A stretch of 64,000 nucleotides of DNA, taken from Oikopleura dioica (Eukaryota; Chordata; Appendicularia; Copelata; Oikopleuridae). Location: assembly GCA_907165135.1 (NCBI GenBank), contig OU015569.1, positions 9,858,501 to 9,922,500 of the forward strand. The letters run 5' to 3'. Below the pieces are notes generated by a model that saw only the letters and a list, made by a program, of their open reading frames with translations, was not told where the DNA came from and searched no databases. The position numbers were made by a program, and so were the translations under genes. Of this stretch, positions 12,448 through 24,420 are shown piece by piece (position 1 is the stretch's first letter; each line of letters opens with the position of its first letter).

Positions 12448-13034
12448 TCAGAGGAGGTGGTACTCTCGAAGTCGGCCAATGCAGGACTCCCAGATGAATC
12501 GGTAGACAGCCACGGAGGCGTGGTCCACGACAAGCTTAACAATTTTAGTAAATTAAATCATTCTTTTTCAAATTACAACAAAATAGATACTTACACCGGG
12601 CTGGTAGAACCACATCTTGATACTGAGGTACCACTGTGGGATTTTGGGGTAGGAAAGGCGACCGATTCTGAATCGATGCATGGCACCTTCGTAATTGACC
12701 ATCTCGATGTCGGGATCTCTGGTTCGCGATGCTAAACGAAAATAGAGTGACCTTGAATAATAATCAAATGGCCATACCGAGAGGGCTTCGAGCAATACCA
12801 CCTTCCATAATGGCGTGATTTCGATGGGCGATTTCACCAAGTGTAACAAACGCGTAGCCCGCAAAGAGCGCATATGCTGGCCATCCGCTAGGCTTGAATC
12901 GAGTAAGTTTTCATTACCCTCCGCAAAAGACTTACCAAAAAGCCAAAAGATTTGCCAGGCTTGTAAGGATGAGCAACAGGCTGCGTCCTCCATTCGGTCC
13001 TAGCCGATCTTGCGAGCACTCTAGTGAATCGCAT
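12448..13034 (-). CDS. Small single-TM protein, probably mitochondrial
   Basis: Four exons joined in phase 0 or 1 by GT-AG introns of about 40-110 nt. The first starts MRFTRVLARSARTEW, an Arg-rich, acid-free N terminus typical of a mitochondrial presequence. The second carries one membrane segment (WPAYALFAGYAFVTLGEIA). The third has IEMVNYEGAMHRFRIGRL and ends MWFYQPG. The last encodes VDHASVAVYRFIWESCIGRL and stops at TGA 12450-12448. At about 140 residues with one TM segment and charged flanks, it resembles accessory subunits of respiratory complexes. No specific family was recognised, so this is inference. It is the first of three close same-strand genes ending in PIK3C3. Confidence 0.6.
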
Positions 13035-13350
13035 TCTAAAGGGGAAAAGTGACGATTGGAGTAAAGTACGATTCAACAAAATATTAAAGAGTCTAATTGT
13101 ATCAGTAATTGAACATCAAATTCGCAATCTTAAATTTGTCAGATTCGAGCGGTATCTTTCACAATGAATGGAAGTGTGATGATCGCGATTTGCAGTGAGA
13201 GTAAACGCTCAGCTTGGCTGCGCGCGAATGCCCTTTGTGTCAGGATGGTCTGAGGGACGAGGCGACTTGGCGCTTGCTGCGCGATCATTTGAAACGTTGC
13301 TTTTTGGCTCTTCGTCAATCTACGTAAGCTATTGATTAAAAGAAAGAAGG
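13035..13350. other. Gap between JMJD6 and the small mitochondrial-type gene
   Basis: About 315 bp with no exon seen on either strand. It could hold the JMJD6 3' UTR and the promoter of the three-gene run that follows. Confidence 0.5.
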
Positions 13351-14831
13351 TTATTGAGTAGAATCTACCGAGCTGTCGGACTCATCGGATGAGGAATCAT
13401 CATCGGAAGAACTTGAAGAGCTCGAGTCAGAAGAGTCACTAAATTCGGTGTCAGTTGTCGCCCAATGGACTGAATGGGGTCAAATAGGGAAAAACTCAAT
13501 ATATTTAATCATTTGAAATTTAACCCTAGCTAGGAGACCCTGGAAGAGTAACCTTTCATATCCCGTCGGAGCATTGGTGTCAATCTTTTGCGCCATTTGC
13601 CAGACATCGGGCCGCTTTTGCGCAAGAATTCTTATCCATTTTCGCGAGAGCTTTGGACGACCACGGACTGTTTTTGGCCAGACGATGTGGAAATTAGTAA
13701 CAGAGCAGAAGTTCTGAGTCACAGCGATGGTGTTCGTCATGTTTACAACAACATGCCACCATCCACCAGGGACAAACATAGTCTCCCCCGGCTCTTGAAT
13801 ACATTCAATGATTGGATACTCGTTGCGTTCTTTCAACTTAGGAAGCCACTTAAAGAATTTGCTGAGAAGATGTCAGGATTTCAGTAAGTTACCTTCTCAA
13901 ACCAAGTGACTGCTTCATCATTCTGTTTTCCTCCAATAAACTTCGGGACTTTGACGTAGTCTTTTGGAGCGCTCTTGGGTATGAATGCCCATCTCTTGTA
14001 CCCCTGAACTAATATTGAAAGTGAACTCAGAAGAAATTTAAAAACCTGGACGAGTGTGTTCCAGGCAGATGTTCCAAGAGGATCTTGATGAATACCAGTT
14101 CCAGATCGAGCCGGGCCCATAACGAACCAGCGATATGGCGGTCGTCGCTTTTCCCCTGCGTACCGGAAAAGATCGTCTTCGAAATATTTTGGAATGCAGT
14201 AGTCTTCTAGCAGTCGCTTTCGCTTAGAATGCTCGCCATAGTTTGAGTCAAAAATGTACAGCGGGGAATCGTCCTAAATCGAAGCTACTTCACAAAATTT
14301 GCATCTGCTAGTTGAACCTTTGTTTCATTCATATACTGCATGTAGTATTTGACTTTCATCTTGACAGAGTATCTTTGACATGGGATGAGGAGGCTGTTTG
14401 ATAGTGAGGCGCCAACAGGAGTCGCCAAGATTCTCAATCATCCCTTTCCCATCGTCATCCTCGCCGCATTTGAACTTTTGGTTGCGATACTTTTTGAGAA
14501 TACGCGCAAATGTCCATTTTTCTTGCGCCAGCCAGCCTTCAGTAACACCAGTAATCACAACTGGTTTCTCGGTCTTCTCCCACTTGTCGCGAAACTCGTC
14601 AACACTAACTTCGTTGTACGCGATTCTGGAGAGGCCATCGCGCGATTGTACCTTCTTGATCTCTTCGTAGTAGTCGAGGTCTGAGTAGCGCTCCCTGATC
14701 CAGCAGGACCAGTCATCTTTCTTGCACAGCTCAGGGCGAGCAGCTTTCTTCGCTGCACGAATACGTCTCTCAGACTTTCTGTGAACGGGGCGGCGTCGCA
14801 CCCGGTCTCGGTCAGCCCCCATCATCGACAT
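13351..14831 (-). CDS. JMJD6: JMJD6 JmjC-domain lysyl hydroxylase
   Basis: JMJD6 is a 2-oxoglutarate- and Fe(II)-dependent nuclear oxygenase that hydroxylates lysines of splicing factors and histones. The N terminus at ATG 14831 has the family's basic lead ([19 protein letters not shown]). It is followed by the conserved [20 protein letters not shown] and [13 protein letters not shown]. The iron ligands are visible: His and Asp in [16 protein letters not shown] and the distal His in [31 protein letters not shown] also matches. The last exon, joined at [10 protein letters not shown], encodes a poly-Ser/Asp tail ending at TAA 13353-13351, like the poly-Ser tail of vertebrate JMJD6. It lies 258 bp downstream of RBM8A, a core exon-junction-complex gene, which gives a thematic splicing pair. 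Confidence 0.95.
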
Positions 14832-15089
14832 TCTGGTAGACTTCCGATAAGAACACAACGTTAACCGATGACAAGTTTATTTTTGGAGGCATTTAGAATT
14901 TTGATCTATTTTATTTTGGACATGAGCGTGATGAATTTACTAACTGGTAAACGTAGAAATAATCTGACAGTAAGAATCTTTAGGGTGTTTTGGTCGAATA
15001 GGAAACAGGGGTCGGTTCTTGGCAGTCTTTGTCAAGAACGTCAGAAACATTGTCTGACGTTCAAAATCGACAGCTTTGTCGGCGATTTT

Positions 15090-15730
15090 CTATTTTCGGG
15101 AAGAGCTCTTGGCGCCGGGAAGACCGCCTCGAACGAAGGCCCAGTCGACCTAGTGAACAGATGAGCATCAAGATCGGTTAACGAGGACTTACTTCGATTT
15201 TTTGTTCGAACAGTTCGGATCCATGAAGAGTCTCCATGGCGTTCTGTGCCTCCTTGAACATTTCGTATTCGATGAGGGCGTATCCCTTGAATTGCAAATT
15301 AGAAAACAGGATATCAAAGTGAAGTTACCTTGAGGAAACCGGTTCGGCGATCGAGATTCAAGTTAAGATTCTTGATCTCGCCGAACTCTGAGAACTTGTC
15401 GAAAACCTAAAGTTTAGGTAGAAAAGCCGTCAACTTTTGACGCAATAACCTCGTCTTCCGAAGCTTCCTCGTGGATTCCAGTGACGAAGAGAATCCAGCC
15501 TTCGACGGATCGTTGCGGGCCGGGCTCGTCTCCATCCTGTTCCATAGTCTCGTAGTCAACGTCCTCTCGCTTTACGATATCGTCGATTCCTCGACCCTGA
15601 AAAGGGTCTATTTTCCCAACCTATCATCAGCTCAAAATACCTTCTTTCTCGAAGCTCGCTTCTTGATATCATGGACGACATCCTCGTCAGAGTAATCGTC
15701 CTGACCTCCGTGAACGTCGAGCTCGTCCAT
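15090..15730 (-). CDS. RBM8A: RBM8A / Y14, exon junction complex subunit
   Basis: Y14 pairs with MAGOH in the exon junction complex deposited on spliced mRNA. The ATG at 15730 gives [20 protein letters not shown], an acidic N terminus like that of Y14, then the Lys/Arg-rich linker and a [20 protein letters not shown] segment. The RRM follows in three short exons with [33 protein letters not shown] and the C-terminal [19 protein letters not shown]. The stop is TAG at 15092-15090. The RS-like C-terminal tail of vertebrate Y14 is shortened to a few residues. The gene sits 155 bp downstream of RPS14 and 258 bp upstream of JMJD6 on the same strand, so co-transcription is possible. Confidence 0.93.
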
Positions 15731-15884
15731 AATTCAAGCTACCGGATCTAATAAGACAATGATTGAAACACAGAAATAAAGTTTTTTTCTCAGTGTATTC
15801 AGGCCGCTCAGTTCAAAGTAATACAGAAGCGATGTAGAACAGTAATAGTTTCTGAAGAGCAGCGCTTGAATCCACGTCCACGAT

Positions 15885-16518
<634 letters not shown>

Positions 16519-17192
16519 TTTGAATTGATCCGAAGTTCAAGTCTAAATTCTCAAATAGTTACTTTCTTTTAAAAAGATCTCTGAAGGAGTAGAAAGTCGG
16601 TCTTTTTCGGAGTAAGTAGTGGAATTTCTGAAGATAGAAAAAATAGTGAAAAGTGGTGTCACGCGCCACTGTTGGTTGGACGCGCGTCGTTGCGTGGGCG
16701 CCCTGCTCGCTGAGGACTTTTGCTGGAAGAAATTTACTATTGCTGAAGCCAGCATGCTTGTCTCATTAGTACCCTACAAAACCTAAAATCTTTCGCGTAT
16801 TTCTCAGTTGCCATGTCAACGAAAACACTTCCACGAGAAGCCTGTGTTAATTAATGATGGAAAAACCATGCTTTTCTGATCGGTTTATATTCATTTGTAC
16901 CAAAGCTATTTACAAGGCGAAAGCGGGTCGACAGTAAATTTGAAACGCTGTCTTTGCACTGTGAATTATATTTATTTGCAGCTTATACAACGATTAATTT
17001 AACGATGAGTATAATAACGAGGAGACTGCGTCGAATATGCAGTGAGGTAATGTAAGAATAGTGAAATGATGGATGAAATTGATGAGTTGTATTGGTGTGG
17101 AAGCTGAAATATAAGACTGAGGTGATGAGAAATACGAAATTTACAAATAAAAGAAGTTTTCAATGGGAGAATGTAATTTTTAGCATGTTCTT
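16519..17192. other. Region between the Argonaute 3' end and RPS14
   Basis: About 670 bp. It should contain the Argonaute 3' UTR and the RPS14 promoter. The - strand frame at 16543-16755 has no matching splice sites or family similarity and was not called. Nothing else was recognised. Confidence 0.5.
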
Positions 17193-20100
17193 TTAGCAAT
17201 AGAACATGGTCTTGTAGAGTCGGCTGATAGTCTTCTTTTCAGACTGTGGTTGGTCTTCAAATTTGTACTTGCCGTCGAGGATTTCCGGCAGCTGCTCCAA
17301 CTGTTGTCGCTAAAGTGTGATTTGATAGGTTTAAGCATAAGAATGTCATGGCTTACTTTTCGTTCATCGGAAATGTAGTCTTTTGCCACTTTGAAGTAAG
17401 TTCGTGCTCGATCGGTGGCGAGACTAGCGTACATCAAGGCATTCGGTCGGGAAACAGTTCGGTTGCATCGAACGTAGCCATGGCACAGGTAGTAGCACAG
17501 GCCTTCGACGGAATCAGCAGACAAGTTGTTTTCGTCTTTACAGACAATGTACTTAGCCGGAATCGACGTACCTGAAGGTCATTTTTGAAATGGTCCTTTT
17601 TGATAATTGACAACATTACCTTGGATGCCTTGGGAAGACTGAAGATAGAAGTCGAAGCGCTCCCGATCGACAATCGAAGTATCGACAACAGTGCCAGCGG
17701 GAACATTTTGCGACTTGCCGATCTGGTAGGTGGGATCCATAGCCACCATGCGAGTTGCATGGTTTTTTGTCACCATGATGAAGGTGATCTTGGGTTCGTA
17801 GTCGTCCTGCAGCTCTTTACAAGCACTCTTGATCGCATAGTACTCGTGCGCGACAGTTCCATTGATCTGGTGTTCGTTCACAGCTGTGCGAATGAAGATG
17901 ATGGCTTTTGGCTTCTGTCGAGTGATCTTGTAATAGGTGCGCAGCGCATCAACTTCAAGCCTTTCCAAGTCTTTCATGAGATTGGGAGTGTCAGTGGTCT
18001 CAACATGCTCAAAGTAGCTCGTGGCGTTGGGATCAAAAGACGTTGTCAAACCGAGAATTGATTTTTGCCCAGGCATAACGTTAGTCTCGAGTCCTAAAAT
18101 TAAAATTTACTACTTATCGCTGCATTTCTTGATTTTACCTTGCACCATAACAGGAAAGTCGGGAGTGAAAAGAGCTTGCTCGTTGCATGAGTCAAGAAGA
18201 CTGAAGTCAATTGTTGCATTGAAACCACTCAGCTTGGCGTTTATCTTCATCAAGATCATGGAGGCGGACTGGCTGTTGAGTCTCGTCAGTGTTTTCATCA
18301 GAACGCACTGTGTAAGGAGGCCATCCAAGAGTCTTTCTGAGATAAATTTGGTGCGGGCATATTCTAGGCCGTTCTTGTTGTCGAGGACGACCAGGACTAA
18401 CTCGAACTCTTCTTGTCGGCAGAATTTCAAGAATTCTTCGAGCTCGTTGGGACTGATGACGTTTGGCATGTTCTGATAAGCTAGAGGGTGCAGTGTCATG
18501 CCATGCTCATTGGCAGTTCTGTACAAGGTATCCATAGCCCTGTTTACTGTGTCCACCGAGTTTCGTTGGGATCGATGACTGACGATGCAACAGCCCCAAC
18601 GCTTGATCGTAACTGGCTTTATGAATCTGCGAGGGTTCCATGAGCCATTCATGATGTTTTCAACCCTGGAGCATCCGTATTGGAGCGTAGGAGATGGAAG
18701 CACTCGAGCCTCTGCCTTGATCATTGTCTCGCTCACTTTGATGTCAAGATTATCGAACTCTTGTTGGAGCTCGCGCCGTGCTTGTTTCATGCTGTCCTTG
18801 ATCCCATTGAAAGTCTGTGGCGCTGGCTTGGCCGAGACTCTAATCAAGGAGCTGATGGCAGCGGGGTCCAAAACTCCTTATTTTTTTAATAATTGAGTAC
18901 TAATCAGCGTTTTACCTTTAACGGGTTGTTTTGGAATTATTTCGCACATCTCCAACGGAAAGCGCTCTTCATACACTTGACCGTTCGAGTCTGTTCTAGC
19001 TCCGGCAGTCATGCATGGAATACGTGGATACTGAAGTCCTTGTCGATTTGTTGACCGTTTGTAGAAGTAATCTGCGACGTTGGTTTTTGTGCCATCTGCA
19101 AGAGTGAATGTTTCCGACTGGGCACTTCCCCGGGTAATGTCCTTGATCACTTTGATTTTTCCGTTGCTCTTGGTGTTACTGTGGAGCATCACTTTCAGGC
19201 CCTTGAGAACTCTGCACGCTTCTCTTCGTAGGTATTCGTCAGACCAAAAATGCTCGTTGGCAACTTCCTGCTGGAAAATGTCACTGAGGTAGTGAAGAAC
19301 AGGGAGAGACTTGTGAAAGACACCAAGCTTTTCTTTGGGCTGAATAGCGAGGCCGGACTGGACGTGTTTCATCGTGATGTGAAAGCCGGCGAAGACGTCT
19401 TTTCCAGGGATGCGGCAGTCTGCCGGACGAGCTGTCTTGTTTAGAAGATAGAAGCTGTTCTTAACCCGAGTGTAGTCCTAAAAATATAAAATGCAATGCA
19501 ATTCATGATGGATCATTTTACCTTTCTGTAGAGAGAGGCCTTCAAGACGGTTTCAAGCATATGGAGCACCAGTTGGTCATACTGTCCAATATCTTTGTCG
19601 AAAAACAGCGACAAGTCCTTCACCTTCTTGATCCTCACAAGAACATTCTTGTACTTGCAATGATTCGGACGGTCTGGTCTGAAGACAACCATTTCTTGAT
19701 CCTCGATTCTCTCGAGAGTGTAGAAAAGATTGCCGCCGTCGAAGTACATTGGACTTTTTGGAGCCGAAGTCTCAGACTCGGAGGACGAGCTTGAAGAGCT
19801 GCTGGTAGGAGAACCATTAAGATTGTAGACTTGGTTCGCGAACAACTCGAAGAAATTCATGGCTTCTTCATAGTTGAGAATAGGAGGCTTGCCATCAGCA
19901 CGTTCGCAAAGAAGCTCGCTATCAATGCGGTATAGGTAAGCATTTTTCCTGAATTATTTTTTTAACTCGATTTTTAAATACCAGTACACTTACGGCTTCC
20001 CACTCGCAACGTAGAAGTTCGTAGCTACTTGGAATTTTGCGACATTTTTAACCCCGGCGCCAGGTCGCTGAGCCAACTGCATCGTACTGTCCTTCTTGTA

Positions 20101-20598
20101 CTTGTTCTTTTCCAGCTTTGGTAGCGTGGATTGTGAAATGGAAAGCAAGTTTCCTTTCTTACCCAAGATCTTATCATCCGAGGACGATGAGCGTTTTTCA
20201 ACTGGGCATTCGAAGAAACTGTACGCAGACTCGTCGTTCTGGCAAATACTTGAGAGCTTGTCTTCATCAAGAACGCCATGGAACTGTTCAGTTGACTGCG
20301 GTCGACGAGGAGGGACGATTATCCCCCCTCGGCTTCGGGGTCGGCCGCGACCTCGAGATTGAGATCGTCCTCCGGAGCTAGACGAGGTTGAGGTTCCTCC
20401 TGATGTCGGGAGCGATGATTCGCCACTCAGAGGATCGGTGTTGGCGAGAATTCGGGCTCCTCTACCAAGACCTCGTCCAACGCGGGGCCTGTCAGAGAAG
20501 ACTGACCGAACGTCAAGATCGGTGAATGTCGACTCAAGGTCTTCCTCGTCGAAGGGATTGCCGCTAGAGGAGCGCTTCCCACGTCCACGGCCAGCCAT
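17193..20598 (-). CDS. Argonaute (AGO-clade) with substituted slicer tetrad
   Basis: An RNA-guided silencing protein with the full Argonaute order. An RG/Ser-rich N-terminal extension (MAGRGRGKRSSSGNPFDEED...) precedes the N domain (FELFANQVYNLN). PAZ spans 18878-19440 (YFYKRSTNRQGLQYPRIPC), and MID and PIWI run from about 18870 to the stop. The MID pocket residues that hold the guide 5' phosphate look intact: Tyr and Lys in GLEYARTK, Gln in LTQCV, Lys in MILMKINAKLSG. In PIWI the four catalytic positions (Asp-Glu-Asp-His of human AGO2) read Glu (GLETNV), Asn (TPNLMKDL), Thr (FIRTAVNEHQ) and Ser (MYASLATDRAR). Slicing is therefore unlikely. YVRCNRTVSRPN and the general fit to AGO2 place it with AGO rather than PIWI proteins. 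The stop is TAA at 17195-17193. Introns are short. A role in miRNA repression without cleavage is inferred. Confidence 0.92.
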
Positions 20599-21040
20599 AG
20601 TCGTCGTTGTTGTCAGAAAAGAAAAAATCGAAATTTATATTTGGTTCTTAGCAAAAAGTAAGAATGAGCGTTTGCCTCCGCGGCAGCTCTTTATATACTC
20701 GAGATAGATTTATCAAGATTAATATCGAGTTAATATCAACTCAGGAAAATTCAAGCATCTCGATGGAAAGGATCTCCATCGACTCAGATCCGCACGAGCA
20801 TCTTGCAACTATATTTGTTTATTTGGATGTTAATAACTTTTATTGTTCAGCTCGAAATTTCATAAATAAGTTGTTCGTCTCATAACCGAGTTCATCGGGT
20901 TCGCGTCTCCAGCGAGGTAGTGCATGTCTAAAATTGAAACTAATACTCTTCCATGTCTTCAACTCATACCTTTTTCGAAGACCAGATTGAAAGCCTTATT
21001 GATCTTTTTCTCCTGAGTCTGGCTTTATGTTTTCTTGTAT
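20599..21040. other. Gap between the GPCR 3' end and the Argonaute start
   Basis: About 440 bp. It contains the likely Argonaute promoter and the GPCR 3' UTR. The + strand frame at 20664-20885 lacks splice sites and similarity and was not called. Confidence 0.5.
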
Positions 21041-23070
21041 TTATGAAGTATTTTTGAAAGATAAGCCATTCCTGAATACTTTCAAAAATCTTTTTCGCGT
21101 CTGTTCACCAGCAAATATGTACAGAATCGGATTTAAAACTGGTGTTAACCATGGAGCCTTTAAACGGATTCATATGTTTTTTGACAATTACTCAATTTCA
21201 TTTGTTTAATTAGACTGTCTGTCAAAAATAATGCTGTCTTGTAACGGTTGCTGTCATTTTTCTGACTTGATGGCCGTCAACTGGTGACCTGAATTCTTCA
21301 CATATTGCAGTGCAAAAATTGCACAAGAAAAGCTTTGAATCCAAACAATGACATCAGTTTATAATATGTTGAACAAGTAGAGTTGTCCATCTCGACGTTA
21401 ATTATATTAAGCAGATGCCAAATTATAACAGGGCACCAGGAAATCTTCTCTTGGCTCAAAAGCACTTTTATCGTCTTGATACATTATTTCATTATTACTG
21501 TCGCATTTGGCCCCTAACAAAATAGCGAACGCAAACAGAAGAACATTTCGTTTGACAGCTTTCTGTGTCTTCTGGAATTGCTGACGCCGTTTGTCAAGGA
21601 AAGGACTCTCGAGGGTGAGTTCGCCCAATGTTGATTGATGCGCTAGACTTGATTTTGACATTGTCTCGAAAGTAAGGATATTACTTTTGAGCTGTCTGAC
21701 GACGCCGATGTTCGCCAAGTAGCTTATTCCGATCGGAAGAATCACGGCCAAGAAAAGCACAATAAGATAATACACTCTCTCGTTTGGTTCCTAGAAAGCA
21801 GATTAATACTAACAAACAATCCATAAGAAAACTTACTTGCTGTCTACATGATTCCACCTCGATCTCGCAGTCTGAATAGGAATCAAGAACGACAGCTTTG
21901 CATTCATCGCGTCCGATTCTTGACCACCGAATTCTACATACTTGACTCGAATGATCATCCGCTTCACCAACAATGAACACATCCGCGTACACAAAGATCG
22001 GCACCGTGAATAATGCAGCAAGAATCTCTTTTGGCTCTACATTTATGCTCTTCATTTAAAATCAAGTTCGATCATTTGATATTTACGAAGCTAGTTATTC
22101 GAATTATCTGGGGAAGTAAATTTTTGACGATAATTGACCGTCCCCCGAGAACTCACTTATCAGAAGCTTACAGTTAATTAGGGCATTGCAGTCATTTCAG
22201 ATATTTGCAGATCCTTCCCCAAGCAAAAAGTCCGATCTTCTTGTAAGTGGAAACGGAGTACGAAGACCAACTTGTCAACGATGAATACCGCACAACAGCT
22301 GTCATTGTCACATTCAACAGCGTTGCTAGCATGCCAAGTTGCTTGACACCGTGATAGTACTTAGGGCAGATTTGAAGTGAACAAAGCAGACATTCAATAC
22401 CTTGCAAAAAATATTCTTGAAGAGGCCGGAGCCAATGTTGAATTTGGAAGTCGAATTCTGGTATTGAAGGTAGATCTTGAATGGTGCATTGATGAGCTTT
22501 CAAAGGGATCAAACTATTCCTTCATTGTTTCAATTAGACTTATTTCGATCCGTGTCAATAAAAGATCAGCTAGAGCAATGTTGATCATTAGAGGTGATGA
22601 GTTAGTTCTTGCATTTAGGGTTCCTGTCATCTAAGAACATCATGCTTAATTCAGTGTGGCATATATTCAACTTACAGTGAGAAGAACATAAATATTAGCG
22701 GTGATTCCAATTACTGTCGCCAATGACAAGCTGACGATACTAACTTGGGACTCGAGGGATAAATCCAAAAACTGAATAGCTCTTCGGAAGTTTTAAGGTT
22801 TTTGGCTTTACCTTTGGGTTGCTTATATTTTCGTAGATACTGTTAAGAAATTCCTGATCAGCCAAATCTGCTTGGGAGAGATTTTGGATCTGCGGATTGA
22901 GCAGATCTCGCTAGATTCAAATTAAGTTAATTTGAATGGCAGGACGATGCAGCGTTAATGCGATTAACAAAGCGATTTAGACTTTCTTTCATGTGCACCC
23001 TTACCTGCCCCTTTTGCGTTATTCCATACGTAAAATTGCAAAGACATTTCGCGGCCCACTCTCTAACCAT
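21041..23070 (-). CDS. Class A (rhodopsin-like) G-protein-coupled receptor
   Basis: Exons read from ATG 23070 (MVREWAAKCLCNFTYGITQK), with N-glycosylation sites NFT, NLS and NIS before TM1 (VSIVSLSLATVIGITANIYV). TM2 carries the family signature in SSPLMINIALADLLLT. TM3 (GMLATLLNVTMTAVVRYSSL) shows VRY where DRY is expected. TM4 is around ILAALFTVPIFVYADVFIVG, followed by a Cys-rich second extracellular loop. TM5 has the conserved Pro (VYYLIVLFLAVILPIGISYL). TM6 has a Trp but no following Pro (VIVWIQSFSCAIFALQYV). TM7 has an intact NPxxY (WLTPVLNPILYIFAGEQTRK) and then the cytoplasmic helix, ending at TAA 21043-21041. The ligand class cannot be told; a peptide receptor is possible. The junction after TM2 and the TM3 lead are unsure. 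It is divergent from ALDH4A1. Confidence 0.82.
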
Positions 23071-24420
23071 TCTGTTACTAAAATGACCGAAAACTCAAAA
23101 CAAAAACGGCGCGAGGTGGCGTACGTACGCGAACATGCCAGACAGTTCTGAGCCGACTTCGTACGCTTTCTAGGTTCTCATCATCGTATCTGTGCCCTGG
23201 GAAGATTTATGGCTCCATAATGCACAGCTAACAGATTTCTCTCGCGATCCCAGCAGTGTAACTCTCCGCGAGATATACTGATCAGATGGACACAACCATA
23301 TACTAAATTAATTATTTACAAACGAAGCTAAGGTATGCAAGCTAAACTAACAAGGCGGAAAATGTAATTATTATAAGCTTTCCCTTATTGCCTTTGCATT
23401 TAATTTCTAGACAGTCACAAAATGTACTCCGAAAACGCAAGGATGCTCCCTTCTTTGGGGAACTAGAAATACAAAAATGAGACTTGCAAAAACGCGATCC
23501 GTTTTAAAATTGATATCAGACGAACAACTTCGTCAAAACCACTGAAACACTAGCTGGATAATACTAAAGATATCCGCGAATAAGGACAGATTCTGCATAA
23601 AAGATTCCTTGTAGAGTGAACTTAATAACTGCATTCAGAGTTAGATTAATGAATCCAAGAATGAACGACTAACAAGACAAAACAGATAAATTATTCAACA
23701 TTAGTCTTCTTTGTTTTCTAGACAACAGATAATAGTTTGACCCAAGTAATCAGTTTACCTTAGATCTCAGCCAGTCAAAAATGCAAAATATCGAGGAAAA
23801 AACATCAAGACACTGCGAAAATGATCATTTTTTTAAACTGATTTCTCACATCTGCGTCTAAGATTCTTCAGATTGCAAGAATTGACCATTGGATAGCTGT
23901 CGAGAAGCCAAATTTGCCAATGAGTACATTAATTTTAATTAGTTTCCTGAGTCATTTTGTTTCGCATAATTAGGAGGACTGTTCGGACTCGATTCTTCTT
24001 GAAACATAAATGAGATTAAGGCCATGGTTTGATTGTGGACCGTAATTTATGGATCATAGTTGTGATTCATAATTTATAGACAGAAAATTCTTTATGCAAA
24101 TGGTCAAAGTCGATGTTTTCTAGCCAATCAAAATTGAATGGCGAAGATTAATGGTGAATTAATTGCTTTACTAATCATTGTGTTTATTTGTCCCTTTTTA
24201 GATTGCGCCATTGGCAGTTATCCAGCCGGCGCCGACAACGCCCATCACCGCCGGACTTTTTTATTTTTCAATTTTTGAGTTTCTTTTTGGAACAGTTTGT
24301 TTCCGTAATTGAGTTCAAGTATTTTCGCCGCGAGGGCGTGAGAACGTCTATTTGTGAGGCCCACGCTTGGGCACGCCTACTAGTGCTCCTCCCATCTGTT
24401 TCGACTTTTTTTCTTTAGAA
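23071..24420. other. Intergenic region between divergent GPCR and ALDH4A1
   Basis: About 1.35 kb, the largest empty stretch of the first half. It is AT-rich with no exon, repeat or RNA gene that could be supported. Because the flanking genes point away from each other, it must hold both promoters and is long enough for tissue-specific enhancers of the GPCR. Confidence 0.6.

Noticed and set aside
17193-20598. PIWI-clade assignment because of the RG-rich N terminus and FYC-type end
   Set aside because: The MID/PIWI sequence fits AGO2 better (YVRC, TQCV, MKINAKLSG); RG-rich extensions also occur in AGO proteins.
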